A DNA stretch of 64,000 nt from Siccirubricoccus deserti (GCF_014283215.1 NZ_JACOMF010000021.1:1-64000); one strand, 5' to 3'; positions 51,498 to 60,738 are shown, counted from the first letter of the stretch. The notes: generated from the letters alone by a model not told the origin. Program-made: numbers and translations.

Positions 51498-52295
51498 TCA
51501 GGGCAGGGGCTCACGCGCCAGGATCTCGTAGCGGCGGATCTCGGTCAGCGCATTGGTGCGCAGGCTCACACGCTCGGCGTAGCGGGTGCGCCGCGCGCCC
51601 TGCACCGATATGGTGACCGTGATCACGCCGGTGCCCTCGCCGCTGTCCGCCGTGGCTGCGCCCCGGGCCTTGACGCCCAGCGCTGCCGCGACAACCGGAT
51701 CGCGGGCCGACACGTCGGGGTCGCTGGTGGTGAACAGCGTGAGATGCGGCTTCAGCCGGGCAAGCAACGCCGGAGTCATGCCCAGCACCTCCGCCAACTC
51801 GTCCAGGGTTTCGAAAGGCGTGCCCGGCGGCATCACGTCGCGGCCGGCGGCGGCATAGGGCTGCGCCCTGGCCCGCTGCTGGTCGGGGCCGAATACCGGG
51901 CTGCGCCAGGCGACGATCGCCGCGGCCAATGCCGCCGCGCCGCGCCGGTCCACGCCGAGCTGCAGCAGCAGCGCCTGCAACAGCTCCGGCGAGGCGAGGT
52001 TCGGATTGACCTTGCCGTTCTCATCCTCGACCCGTACCTCGATCCGGTGCGTGCCATGTGCCAGTAGGCGCACCTGGCCATCCGGCCGCCAGCGCCGCTC
52101 CGAGGTATCGAGCAGGGCGAAGATTGTCTGGTGCAGCGCGGCCTCCGCCGCCGCCTCCGCCGCGGCGGCGTCCAGCAGGTTCCGCACCCGCTGGGTGTTG
52201 AGGCGCGCATTGGCGAGCAGCCCGGTGCCGAGCAGCGAGAGGAAGGCGAGGGCCCAGAGCACCGTCACCAGGGCGAAACCGCGCTGCCGTGTCAT
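51498..52295 (-). CDS. gspK: Type II secretion minor pseudopilin GspK
   Basis: The 265-aa protein has a prepilin-like start (RQRGFALVTVLWALAFLSLL, with cleavage after G) and the GspK pattern of a large inserted domain (VEDENGKVNPNLASPELLQALL, ETLDELAEVLGMT). GspK caps the pseudopilus tip with GspI and GspJ. It overlaps gspJ by 4 bases at its start. Position 5 of the mature protein is T-V rather than glutamate, as is normal for GspK. Confidence 0.9.
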   Translation of the reverse strand: MTRQRGFALVTVLWALAFLSLLGTGLLANARLNTQRVRNLLDAAAAEAAAEAALHQTIFALLDTSERRWRPDGQVRLLAHGTHRIEVRVEDENGKVNPNLASPELLQALLLQLGVDRRGAAALAAAIVAWRSPVFGPDQQRARAQPYAAAGRDVMPPGTPFETLDELAEVLGMTPALLARLKPHLTLFTTSDPDVSARDPVVAAALGVKARGAATADSGEGTGVITVTISVQGARRTRYAERVSLRTNALTEIRRYEILAREPLP

Positions 52296-52873
52296 GGCCG
52301 GTCCAGCCCCGGCGCCACCACGATATCCGGCCAGCGCCGCCGGTCCCCCGGCGCGAAGCCGAGCCGGATGCGGATCAGCGCCGGCAACACACTGGCCTCC
52401 CAATCGGCGGACCAGCCGGCATCCGGGTGCCAGTAGGCAAGCTCCAGCCGGGCAACGCCCCGCAGCAGCTCGGCTTCGGTGAAGGCGACGGGCCGGGTGC
52501 GCGGGGCGTTGGAGTAGGGCCGCCAGCGCAGCACCAGCCGGTGCTGTGCATCCAGCTCCAGCCTCGCCTCCACGCGGCGCGGCGGCATCCCCGGCAGCAT
52601 GCCGACGAAGCCGAGGCTCGCCGGGCCGGCGGCGAAGGGAGGTGGCTTGCCCACAGCGCCGGGATGCATGCGAGCGACCAGGTGGCGCAGCGTCCGGTCC
52701 ACCGCGTCGAGCGTGTCGCCCGCCTCGATCAGGCTGGCGGCGCGGTCCCAGGCCTGCAGGCCGAAGCGCATGCCCTGGGCGAGGCCGCCGACCACCAGGC
52801 CAAGCACGACCAGCGCCGCCAGCACCTCGACCAGGGTGAAGCCCTTGCCCCGCAAGGTGACGCGGCGCGTCAT
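52292..52873 (-). CDS. gspJ: Type II secretion minor pseudopilin GspJ
   Basis: The 193-aa prepilin-like protein starts MTRRVTLRGKGFTLVEVLAA, with the cleavage site G/FTLVE and the conserved glutamate. The globular part (YWHPDAGWSADWEASVLPALIRIRLGF) fits GspJ. It forms the tip complex with GspI and GspK and sits between them with 4-base overlaps on both sides. Confidence 0.9.
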   Translation of the reverse strand: MTRRVTLRGKGFTLVEVLAALVVLGLVVGGLAQGMRFGLQAWDRAASLIEAGDTLDAVDRTLRHLVARMHPGAVGKPPPFAAGPASLGFVGMLPGMPPRRVEARLELDAQHRLVLRWRPYSNAPRTRPVAFTEAELLRGVARLELAYWHPDAGWSADWEASVLPALIRIRLGFAPGDRRRWPDIVVAPGLDRP

Positions 52874-53403
52874 CGCCCCGTCTCGGGCGGGCCGCCGCGC
52901 GGCAGCAGGCTCGATGCGACATGCAGCGTGTCGAGCCGCACCTCCCGCCGCGGCCCCTCCGTGCCACCACCTTCGGTCCACCATACCCGGACGCTGACCG
53001 CGTAGAGCGTGGTTTGCACCCGCATCAGGCGGCGAGGGCCACGCTCGCCGAGGGGACGCACCACCGGCCCATCGGCGGGGGTGACCAGGACGCGCCAGCG
53101 GAAGCCGCTGCCATCGTCGCCCTGGTGGTCGCCAGGTAGCAGCGGCGCGCCATGCAGGGCGATCGCCAGCCGCGACCGGGCGCGTGCCAGCGCCTCCTCG
53201 TACCGGCTTGCGCCGTGCAGCGAGCGCAGCCCATCCGCCCCCGCTCGGGCCAGGGCGCCAAGCGCCAGGAAGGCGATGACGAAGGCGATCAGCACCTCGA
53301 CCAGGGTGAAGCCCCCTGCGCGGGCAGGCGGGCGGCGTGCGGCGCGGATGGCGTCGCGTAGCCAGCGGAGCGCCGCCTCCGGCACACCCGTCGCCATCAG
53401 CAT
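52870..53403 (-). CDS. gspI: Type II secretion minor pseudopilin GspI
   Basis: The protein (177 aa from ATG 53403; ATGs at 53415 and 53397 are alternatives) has a long basic leader, the prepilin site GGFTLVEVLIAFVIAFLALG, and a short C-terminal domain. The order GspI-J-K is the standard tip-complex operon. It starts the minus-strand set and overlaps gspJ (ATGA). The leader before the cleavage site (about 30 residues) is longer than usual. Confidence 0.82.
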   Translation of the reverse strand: MLMATGVPEAALRWLRDAIRAARRPPARAGGFTLVEVLIAFVIAFLALGALARAGADGLRSLHGASRYEEALARARSRLAIALHGAPLLPGDHQGDDGSGFRWRVLVTPADGPVVRPLGERGPRRLMRVQTTLYAVSVRVWWTEGGGTEGPRREVRLDTLHVASSLLPRGGPPETGR

Positions 53404-53657
53404 CCAACCGGTCATCCTCGCCACGGGCAGCACCGAACAGGGCGTATCGCCGCTCGCCGGCCCCGCAGGCGCGATGCGACGGCCAATCCTACGCTGCCGC
53501 CGTCGAGGTCCCAGCAACTTCGGCGAGAGTTCGTGCCGTTTGATGAACAAGTTACACGCCGCCGCTCGCGCTGCCGTGCCCGAACACACCGGAGTGTCGA
53601 TAGTGCCCGGCAACGAAGGATGGCAGCCTTCACGGCAGCGACGCACAGGAGGCTTGG

Positions 53658-53993
53658 ATGATTCGCATGGCGGCCCTGGCAGCCCTGGTGGCGCTGGCGG
53701 CGCCCTTCGCGGCGGCGCAGGCCGCGCCGCCCGGGCCGATCTGCCGGCTGCCTGCCGTGGTCGATGTCGCCGCCCAGGCGCTGCGGCTCAATGCGCGCTA
53801 CGCGCATATCGATCCCGCCCGCATCCGCGAATCCCCGACGCTGGATCCGCGGGTGGTGCGCTGCGACTTCTGCCTTACCATCCTGCACTATGACACCGCC
53901 CGCTTCGGCGATACGCCCGCGGCTTTTTGCCAGGCGCGGGGCTACTCCGTGCGGGCGGTGCGGAACGGCTTCGTGGTCCAGGTGCTCCGGTAG
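53658..53993 (+). CDS. Small exported protein with CxxC motif
   Basis: The 111-aa protein has a signal peptide (MIRMAALAALVALAAPFAAAQA) and a mature part with four cysteines, including C-D-F-C (VVRCDFCLTILHYD). The C-terminal AFCQARGYSVRAVRNGFVVQV looks well ordered. I do not recognise the family. A ribosome-binding site AGGAGGCTTGG precedes it, and gspH follows after 5 bases on the same strand, so it is tied to the secretion locus. It could be a redox or metal-binding accessory factor. Confidence 0.7.
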   Translation: MIRMAALAALVALAAPFAAAQAAPPGPICRLPAVVDVAAQALRLNARYAHIDPARIRESPTLDPRVVRCDFCLTILHYDTARFGDTPAAFCQARGYSVRAVRNGFVVQVLR

Positions 53994-53998
53994 CCCGC

Positions 53999-54418
53999 AT
54001 GCCGGCCGCACCGCCGCATCGCCGTGCCGGCTTCACCCTGATCGAGATGGTCGTGGTGCTGGCGGTGATCGGGCTGGTGCTGGGCTTCCTCGGCTTGCAG
54101 CGGGCGCCGCGTAGTGCGCGGCTGGAGCTTGAAGCCGCGGCGCGGGCGCTGACCGGGGCGCTGCAATTGGCCCGTTCTCAGGCCATCGTCGAGAACCGCA
54201 GCGTGGCGGTGACGATCGGCATGGCCTCCTACGCCACCGACGGCGGCGCGCCGCAGCCGCTGCCGGCGCGGATCGTGGCGCGCGACGCCGGCACCATCGC
54301 CTTCGCGGCCAATGGCAGCTCCTCCGGCGGCGCCATCACCCTGCAGGCCGGGGAGCGGGTGGCGACGGTCAAGGTCGAATGGCTCACCGGCCGGGTCTCG
54401 ACGGCAGGTTTGCGCTGA
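53999..54418 (+). CDS. gspH: Type II secretion pseudopilin GspH (FimT-like)
   Basis: The 139-aa prepilin-like protein starts MPAAPPHRRAGFTLIEMVVV with the G/FTLIE site. It continues as a FimT/GspH pattern (LELEAAARALTGALQLARSQAIVENRSVAV). It is on the plus strand, opposite to the other secretion genes, and convergent with gspF, 7 bases apart. The C-terminal part is short for the family but complete. Confidence 0.87.
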   Translation: MPAAPPHRRAGFTLIEMVVVLAVIGLVLGFLGLQRAPRSARLELEAAARALTGALQLARSQAIVENRSVAVTIGMASYATDGGAPQPLPARIVARDAGTIAFAANGSSSGGAITLQAGERVATVKVEWLTGRVSTAGLR

Positions 54419-54425
54419 TCGGGCC

Positions 54426-55652
54426 TCACATCCCGGCCAGGTCGTTCAACCCCATCATCGCCGTCAGCATCGACAGCACGATGCCGGCCACCAGGCCGCC
54501 CATCAGGATGGTGATCGCCGGCACCAGCAGCGCCAGCAGCCGCTGGATCGCCAGCCGGATCCGTTCCTCATGGATCTCCGCCGCGCGCAGGGCCATGGGG
54601 CCGAGCTGCGCATTCTCCTCGCCCAGCCGCAGCAGGTGGATGGTGCGCGGCGGGAAGACGCCGGCATCCGCCAGCGCCTGGGTCAGCCCGCCGCCCTCGC
54701 GCGCCAGGGCGGTGGCGCGATCCACCGCGGCGACGACGGCCGCATTGCCGAGCGTGCCACGCACCACCTCCAGCGCCGCGATCAGCGGCACCCCATTGAC
54801 CAGCAGCGTGCCGAGCACATGGCTGAAGCGGGCCGCCTGCACCTCCCGCAGCAGCGGGCCGAGCACCGGCAGGTGCAGCAGCAGCCGGTCGACCAGCCGC
54901 CGCGGGCCGGGTCGTCGCAGCAGCGCCCCCACCGCCAGCGTGCCGCCCGCCAGCACCAGCAGCGCCAGCAGCCCGTGGCGGGATGCCAGGCTGCTCAGCT
55001 CGATGAGGAATTGCGTTGAGGCGGGCAGCGCCGCGCCGCTCTGCTCGAACAGCGGGATGAACTGCGGCAGCACCTGTGTCAGCAGCAGCGCCACCGAGCC
55101 GAGCGTCGCCGCCAGCAGCAGGCCGGGGTAGATCAGCGCGGCGCTGACGCTTGCTGCCAGCCGGCGCTGGCGTTGCAGCAGCTCCGCCAGTCGCAGCAGG
55201 GTCTGGGCCAGTCGGCCGCCGGCCTCGCCGGCCTGCACCAGCCCGACATGCAGCCGGTGGAAGCTGGCGGGGTAGCGGCCGAGCGCGGCGGAGAGCGGGC
55301 TGCCATCGCGCACCGCATCGCGCAGCCCGGTCGCCACCTGCGCAACCCGGCGGTTCGGCGCGGTGTCCTGCAGGTAGCGCAGCGCCCGGTCGAGATCCTG
55401 GCCGGCGCCGAGCATCGTCGCCAGCTCTAGCAGCAGATCGGCAACCTCCTGCCGGCGCAGCCCGCGGCGGGCGCCGAGCCCGGCCGGCAGCAGCGCGGTG
55501 AAGCCCGTGCCCGCCGCGGCAGGTTCGATGCGCAGCGGGATGCTGCCCTGGCGGCGCAGCGTGGCGACGACCTCGGCCTCGCTCGCCGCCTCCATCCGGC
55601 CGCGCTGCAGGGCGCCGCCGGGGGCGATGGCGGTGTAGCGGAAGCCGGGCAT
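54426..55652 (-). CDS. gspF: Type II secretion inner-membrane protein GspF
   Basis: The 408-aa polytopic protein has two copies of the T2SF domain, each ending in hydrophobic helices. Helices near LIYPGLLLAATLGSVALLLTQV, LLALLVLAGGTLAVGALL and LLVPAITILMGGLVAGIVLS are visible. The N-terminus has the GspF-like FRYTAIAPGGALQRGRMEAAS. GspF is the membrane core contacted by the GspE ATPase. It is 3 bases behind gspE. Confidence 0.94.
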   Translation of the reverse strand: MPGFRYTAIAPGGALQRGRMEAASEAEVVATLRRQGSIPLRIEPAAAGTGFTALLPAGLGARRGLRRQEVADLLLELATMLGAGQDLDRALRYLQDTAPNRRVAQVATGLRDAVRDGSPLSAALGRYPASFHRLHVGLVQAGEAGGRLAQTLLRLAELLQRQRRLAASVSAALIYPGLLLAATLGSVALLLTQVLPQFIPLFEQSGAALPASTQFLIELSSLASRHGLLALLVLAGGTLAVGALLRRPGPRRLVDRLLLHLPVLGPLLREVQAARFSHVLGTLLVNGVPLIAALEVVRGTLGNAAVVAAVDRATALAREGGGLTQALADAGVFPPRTIHLLRLGEENAQLGPMALRAAEIHEERIRLAIQRLLALLVPAITILMGGLVAGIVLSMLTAMMGLNDLAGM

Positions 55653-55655
55653 CGC

Positions 55656-57350
55656 TCAGGCCGATGCCTGCACGCTGCGGACCACTTCCTCGATCGTCGT
55701 CTCACCGGCCAGGGCGGCGGCGATGCCGGCCTCCAGCATCGTCTCCATGCCGCCGGCGACTGCCGCGGCCTCGATCGTCGCATGGTCGGTGCGGGTGAGG
55801 ATCAGCCGCTCGAGCTCCGGGTCGAGGACGAGGAATTCGGCGATGGCGGCGCGGCCGCGATAGCCGGTCTGCCGGCATGCGGCGCAGCCGACCGGGTGAT
55901 AGAGCGTGACCGCGCCCCCGTCGCAGCGGCGGTCCAGCGCGAAGCGACGGATCAGCTCGGGCGGGGCGGGCAGGGCGCGGCGGCACTCCACGCAGAGCCG
56001 GCGCACCAGCCGCTGCGCCAGCACGCCGCGCAGCGCCGCGGTCATCAGGTAATCCTCAACCCCCATGTCGCGCAGCCGGGTTACCGCGGCGGCCGCGGAG
56101 TTGGTGTGCAGGGTGGACAGCACCAGATGCCCGGTCAGTGCCGCCTGCACCGCGATCTGCGCGGTCTCCGCATCGCGGATCTCGCCCACCATGATGACAT
56201 CCGGGTCCTGCCGGAGAATGGAACGCAGCAGGCTGGCGAAGCCGAGGCCGATCTGTGCCTGCACCTGGATCTGGTTGATGCCGCGCAGCTGGTACTCGAT
56301 CGGGTCCTCGACGGTGACGATCTTGCGGGTGACGGCGTTCAGCGCCAGCAGGCCGGTGTAGAGCGTGGTCGTCTTGCCGCTGCCGGTCGGCCCGGTGACC
56401 AGGATGAGGCCGTTGGGCAGTTCCAGCCCCGCCCTGAATTTCCCGATCACCGCCGGCGACAGGCCGAGGCGGGCGTAGTCGAACACCACCGCGCCGCGGT
56501 CGAGGATGCGCAGCACCAGCGTCTCGCCATGCAGGGACGGGATGGTGGAGACGCGGAAATCCACGTCCTGGCCGCGCACCGTCAGGCGGATGCGGCCATC
56601 CTGTGGCAGCCGCCGCTCGCCGATGTCGAGCCGCGCCATGATCTTGACGCGCGAGATGATGGCGGCGGCCAGGCGCAGCGGCGGGCTTTCGGACTCCTGC
56701 AGCAACCCGTCGTAGCGGTAGCGCACCCGCAGCCGGTCCTCCAGCGGCTCGATATGGATGTCGGAGGCCTGGGTCTCCACCGCGCGGGTGAGAAGCTGGT
56801 TGACCAGGCGGATGATCGGCGCCTCGCTCGCCAGATCCTTCAGCCGCTCGGTATCGCTCTCCAGCAACTCGGCGGGCTCGGCTGGCGCATTCGCCTCCTC
56901 ATCCGGGTAGAGCCGGTCGAGCGCGGCATCCAGCTCGATCGGCACCGCCACCTCGGTGCGGACCTTGTGGCCGGTGGCGGCGGCAATGGCGGCCGGGGTG
57001 AAGGGATCGAGCGGATCGGCCAGCGCCAGCACCAGCGTGCCTTCCTCGATCGCCACCGGCAGGGCGCGGGCCCAGCGTAGGAAGCGGGTGGAGAGGCGGT
57101 CGGCGCACAGCGGCTGGTCGGTCGGGTAGCGGTCGGCGCGGGCGAGCGGCAGGTCCAGCAATGTCGCATAGGCTTCGGCCAGGCCGCGCTCCGACACCAG
57201 GCCGAGCTGCAGCAGCGCCGGCGCCAGCCGCTGGCCGGTTTCCTCGGCGACGCGACGCGCCCGCTCGAAGCCGCGCGCGTCGCATTGGCCGGTGCGGACC
57301 AGCAGCTCCGCGAGACGCTCCAGCATGGTGTCGGGGGCGGCGTCGGTCAC
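55656..57350 (-). CDS. gspE: Type II secretion ATPase GspE
   Basis: The 564-aa hexameric ATPase powers pseudopilus assembly. Seen are the N1E/N2E-like domains, Walker A GPTGSGKTTTLYT, the Asp box and Walker B region DPDVIMVGEIRDAETA, and a zinc element with CVEC and C-A-A-C (VGCAACRQTGYRGRAAI). The start is GTG 57350, 7 bases after the transglycosylase stop; the next internal ATG is 57326. It precedes gspF. Confidence 0.94.
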   Translation of the reverse strand: MTDAAPDTMLERLAELLVRTGQCDARGFERARRVAEETGQRLAPALLQLGLVSERGLAEAYATLLDLPLARADRYPTDQPLCADRLSTRFLRWARALPVAIEEGTLVLALADPLDPFTPAAIAAATGHKVRTEVAVPIELDAALDRLYPDEEANAPAEPAELLESDTERLKDLASEAPIIRLVNQLLTRAVETQASDIHIEPLEDRLRVRYRYDGLLQESESPPLRLAAAIISRVKIMARLDIGERRLPQDGRIRLTVRGQDVDFRVSTIPSLHGETLVLRILDRGAVVFDYARLGLSPAVIGKFRAGLELPNGLILVTGPTGSGKTTTLYTGLLALNAVTRKIVTVEDPIEYQLRGINQIQVQAQIGLGFASLLRSILRQDPDVIMVGEIRDAETAQIAVQAALTGHLVLSTLHTNSAAAAVTRLRDMGVEDYLMTAALRGVLAQRLVRRLCVECRRALPAPPELIRRFALDRRCDGGAVTLYHPVGCAACRQTGYRGRAAIAEFLVLDPELERLILTRTDHATIEAAAVAGGMETMLEAGIAAALAGETTIEEVVRSVQASA

Positions 57351-57357
57351 GCGGCGG

Positions 57358-57792
57358 TCACGGTCGCGCGGCGGGAAGCGGACGCGGGGCGAACAGCCTC
57401 TGCGCCGCATCCATCACCTTGGCCCGGTAGCCGAAGTGCCGCTCCGGCGTGTGCGAATGATAATAGCCGATGGCACGCATGAGGTCGCCCTGCGCCTCAT
57501 GGAGGTAGATGCGCAGGATCAGCCCGGCGGCGGCGATGTTGAAGCAGGCGTCGTGCAGCAGCCGTTCGCGCACCTCCTCCTCCGCCAGGCCGGAGTGGCG
57601 CGCGAGCGGGCGGATCCACAGCGTGTTGATCTGCATGACGCCGAGGTCCTGCGAGCCATTGGTGTTGGTGCGCGCCAGCCCGACCCGCCCACCCTCCACC
57701 GCCTGGATCGACGGCAGCACGCGCGGCGGCAGCTGATAGGTTGAGGCGACAAGTGCCATGCAGGCGAGGAAGGGTACCGACATTCGATGCAA
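57358..57792 (-). CDS. Lytic transglycosylase-like (SLT) protein
   Basis: The 144-aa exported protein has a short signal-like start (MSVPFLACMALVASTYQ). It carries an SLT-type domain with the catalytic glutamate in IQAVEGG, followed by GSQDLGVMQINTLWI and AIGYYHSHTPERHFGYRAKV. Such enzymes open gaps in peptidoglycan to let the secretin and pseudopilus through. It is located between gspD and gspE in the same orientation, which supports that role. Confidence 0.87.
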   Translation of the reverse strand: MHRMSVPFLACMALVASTYQLPPRVLPSIQAVEGGRVGLARTNTNGSQDLGVMQINTLWIRPLARHSGLAEEEVRERLLHDACFNIAAAGLILRIYLHEAQGDLMRAIGYYHSHTPERHFGYRAKVMDAAQRLFAPRPLPAARP

Positions 57793-57888
57793 ATTGCCGA
57801 CGACCGCGACTCAACTCCAGCGATCATTGCGGGAGAGAAGTATTATCACCGGGAGTTCATCGGCTGCAGTGACCTCAGAAGCGCCACA

Positions 57889-60225
57889 TCAATTCGGCAG
57901 GCCGATCCTCCGGCGCAGCCGGGCATTCGGATCGGGCGAGCCCGAGGTCGGCAGGTTGTCCAGCCGGTCCGGCACCGCGGCAGCGTTGATCAGCTGTTCC
58001 CGCAGATCCTCGGTCAGCGCCCGCGCCTCGCGCTGGTCGCGCATGACGCGCGGGGTGATCATGATCAGCAGCTCGGTCCGCTGCCGCGTATTGCTCTGCT
58101 GCCCCGCCAGCGCGCCAAGCAGGGGGACGTCCTTCAGCCAGGGAATGCCCTGGTTTCCGACATTCACATTGTCCCGGATCAGCCCGGCGAGGCCGACCGT
58201 CTGGCCATCCTGCACCACCACCCGGGAGACGACGCTGCGTTCCTGGAAGGTCGGCGAGTTGATGCCCTGGGTGGTGATTCCCCTGGCGACGTCGCTGACA
58301 TTCTGCATCACGTCGAGGGTGACCAGGCCGCCGCTGTTGACCCGCGGCGTGATCTCGATGATCACGCCGGTCTGCTGATAGTTGATCGAGCTGACCACCG
58401 GCGCGTTGGGCGTGATGACGCTCTGCGAGGTCTGGCTGAGATAGGGCACCACATCGCCCACCTGCAGCCGTGCGGTGTGGTTGTCGACGACCATGAGCTG
58501 TGGCGAGGACAGCACGTTCACCGTGGTGACATCCTGCAGCGCGGTGATCGCCATCGGCACGCCGGTGGCCCTGGTGCCGCTGAGGATGAAGCCCGGCAGC
58601 GTGGTGTTGAAGGCGATCTGCGCCGGGTTGAAGCCGCCCTGCGCGGCGCTGAGGACGCCGTTGAGGCCGCCGGAGCGGAAGAAGAACTGCGTGCCGTATT
58701 GCAGCGCGTCGTTCAGCGTGACCTCGGCGATGACGGCGTCGATGCGGACCTGCAGCGGCAGGATGTCGATCTTGCGGAGCATCGCCTCCACCGTGCCGAC
58801 CTCGCGCCGCGTGCCATAGAATAGCAGGGCGTTGTTCTGCGGGTCGGGGATGATGCGCAGGCTGTCGGGGTTGGCCTCCACCCCGCTGGGGTCGAGCGGG
58901 CCAAGCAGCGGGTTGGCCGGGGCCGCCGGACCCGCGGGCGGCTGGCCCTGGCCGAGCAGGATCGGGGTGCTGCCGGCGGTGCTACCGCCCCCCGGCGTGG
59001 CGTTCGCCAGCCCGGCCGCGCCCAGGCCCGATCCCCCCGAGGTGCCGCCGGTGCCGAACCCGCGGCCGAAGCCGGTCCCGCCCATCGCCGGGCGGCCGGT
59101 GATGGCGGTGACGCCACCCCCGCCCGCCGCCTCACCGGGCCCCGATGCTGCCCCAGCGCCGGTGGCGCCGCGCAGGGCGCGGGTCGGCTGCGCCGTCACA
59201 TTGTTCGGGGTGAAGGCCTGCTGCAGCAGGTAGGCGACGTCATTGGCGGTGCTGTTCTGCAGGTAATGCACGTGCCAGCTGCGGATCGTCTGCTGCCGCG
59301 TGCGGTCGATCAGCGCATGGATCCGGCGCGCCTCGTCGATGGCACGGGGCTGCTGGGCGACCACCAGCACGGCGTTGACCCGGGCCATCGGCACCACCCG
59401 CACCTGGCCCCCCGCGCCGCCGACCGCCGCGCGCAGGGCTTCCTGCAAGGCCGTGGTGACGTCCCGCACATCGCCGACGCCGACCGGCAGCAGGGCGTAG
59501 GATTGCCCGGCCAGCAGGTCGATGTCGAAGCTCCGCACCAGGCTCAGCAGACTCTCCCGCGCCTGGGGGTCGCCGCCGACCAGCAGCGCGTTGCGGGCCG
59601 GGTCGGCAATGATCCGGCTGCCTTCGGTGACATAGGGCTGCAGCACCCGGGCGAGCTCCTCGGCCGCGGCATGGCGCAGCATGACCACGGTGGTGCCGCC
59701 GACACCCTCGCTGGCCGCGGTGGCCGGCGCCTGGGCCGCGGGGACGATGCGGTAGAGCGTGCCGGAGCGGACCAGCGCCGCGCCATTCTGTGCCAGCAGC
59801 GCCTGCAAGGTTGGCAGCAGCTGGCTGCGCGCCAGGGGCTGCACCGTGCGCAGGGTGGCGGTGCCCTGCACCGCCGGGTCGATGGTGTAGTTCTCCCGCA
59901 GGATGGTCCCGAGGATCTGCGCCGCCACCTCACGAATGTCGGTGCCGGCGAAATCCAGCGAGATGTCGCCGCCCTGCTGCGGCGCGGGGCCGGGGGGCGA
60001 GGGCGGTTCGGCCGGTCTTCCATAGGCGATCTGCGGCACTCCGGCCGCCGTGGGCGTCCCGACGATGCTGTTGATGCGTGGCGGCGCGGCGGCCGAGCCG
60101 ACGGGCGGTTGGCCGGGAAAGGCGCTGATCGCCGAGGTTTCGGGCGGCGTGCAGCCGCTGGCCAGCAACGCCAGCAGCCCGCGCAGCAACGCCCCGGCCG
60201 CGCGCCCATGATGCGCCGGTGGCAC
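57889..60225 (-). CDS. gspD: Type II secretion secretin GspD
   Basis: The 778-aa outer-membrane secretin has a signal with lipobox (LLALLASGC, followed by TPPE), so it is probably a lipoprotein that needs no pilotin. N-domains follow (ISLDFAGTDIREVAAQILG, VVMLRHAAAEELARVL, VHYLQNSTANDVAYLL), then a glycine-rich linker around 385-460. The secretin core has VPYLSQTSQSV, GVIIEITPRV and the end VPLLGALAGQQSNTRQRTELLIMITPR-type pattern. The start is GTG 60225, chosen because it just precedes the signal peptide; the frame runs up to 60366. Confidence 0.94.
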   Translation of the reverse strand: MPPAHHGRAAGALLRGLLALLASGCTPPETSAISAFPGQPPVGSAAAPPRINSIVGTPTAAGVPQIAYGRPAEPPSPPGPAPQQGGDISLDFAGTDIREVAAQILGTILRENYTIDPAVQGTATLRTVQPLARSQLLPTLQALLAQNGAALVRSGTLYRIVPAAQAPATAASEGVGGTTVVMLRHAAAEELARVLQPYVTEGSRIIADPARNALLVGGDPQARESLLSLVRSFDIDLLAGQSYALLPVGVGDVRDVTTALQEALRAAVGGAGGQVRVVPMARVNAVLVVAQQPRAIDEARRIHALIDRTRQQTIRSWHVHYLQNSTANDVAYLLQQAFTPNNVTAQPTRALRGATGAGAASGPGEAAGGGGVTAITGRPAMGGTGFGRGFGTGGTSGGSGLGAAGLANATPGGGSTAGSTPILLGQGQPPAGPAAPANPLLGPLDPSGVEANPDSLRIIPDPQNNALLFYGTRREVGTVEAMLRKIDILPLQVRIDAVIAEVTLNDALQYGTQFFFRSGGLNGVLSAAQGGFNPAQIAFNTTLPGFILSGTRATGVPMAITALQDVTTVNVLSSPQLMVVDNHTARLQVGDVVPYLSQTSQSVITPNAPVVSSINYQQTGVIIEITPRVNSGGLVTLDVMQNVSDVARGITTQGINSPTFQERSVVSRVVVQDGQTVGLAGLIRDNVNVGNQGIPWLKDVPLLGALAGQQSNTRQRTELLIMITPRVMRDQREARALTEDLREQLINAAAVPDRLDNLPTSGSPDPNARLRRRIGLPN

Positions 60226-60567
60226 ATGCCGGCCGGGCTGCCGGCCGGCGCTTCGCGGATCAACCAGTCCGAGGCATGGCGTGCCGGAAGCGGCTGGTGA
60301 GATAGCTGCCTCCGGCCTGGCGCTGGCGAAGGGCATGCGGGCCGCGGTCTGTCTCCAACGAGGCACAGCGTCTCCGAGCGATCATGGAGACGGCATCATT
60401 TCTACTTTTGGGTGCCAAATCCAATCACTCGGATCGTTCTTGGAACAACACTCTGCGAGGCGTCAACGATGCCCAGCCTCCCATACGCCACGGAAGTGGC
60501 AGGACGGACAGCAAGCCATCGTGTTCGCGTTCGGAGAAAATTCCTGGCCTCAGGAGGCGAGGGAAGG
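60226..60567. other. Upstream region of gspD next to the tRNA
   Basis: No gene is supported in these 342 bases. The middle part (60385-60450) is relatively AT-rich and likely holds the gspD promoter on the minus strand. The tRNA gene's 3-prime side borders it. No integrase or attachment duplicate of the tRNA end was seen. Confidence 0.4.
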
Positions 60568-60642
60568 TGGTGGGCGCGACAGGGATTGAACCTGTGACCC
60601 TTCGCGTGTGAAGCGAATGCTCTCCCGCTGAGCTACGCGCCC
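60568..60642 (-). tRNA. tRNA-Val (anticodon CAC)
   Basis: The reverse complement begins GGGCGCGTAGCTCAGCGGGA and folds as a standard cloverleaf. The 7-bp acceptor stem is GGGCGCG/CGCGCCC, the D-arm is AGCTCAGCGGGAGAGC, and the anticodon stem TTCGC/GCGAA encloses loop TTCACAC (anticodon CAC). The T-arm is CACAGGTTCAATCCCTGT... with GTTCAAT. The 3-prime CCA is encoded (60570-60568). It reads GUG valine codons, which are abundant in this genome. Confidence 0.95.
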
Positions 60643-60738
60643 GAGAGGCCGGGTGGATAGGCGGCACACGGGGGAGTGTCAAGCCGCTGCGTATCAGCGG
60701 CGTTGTGGCCACCGGCCCGCGGAGCGTAGCCTGCCGCG

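Noticed and set aside
60568-60642. tRNA-Val as an integration site for an island
   Set aside because: No integrase next to it and no repeat of its 3-prime end was found in the window.
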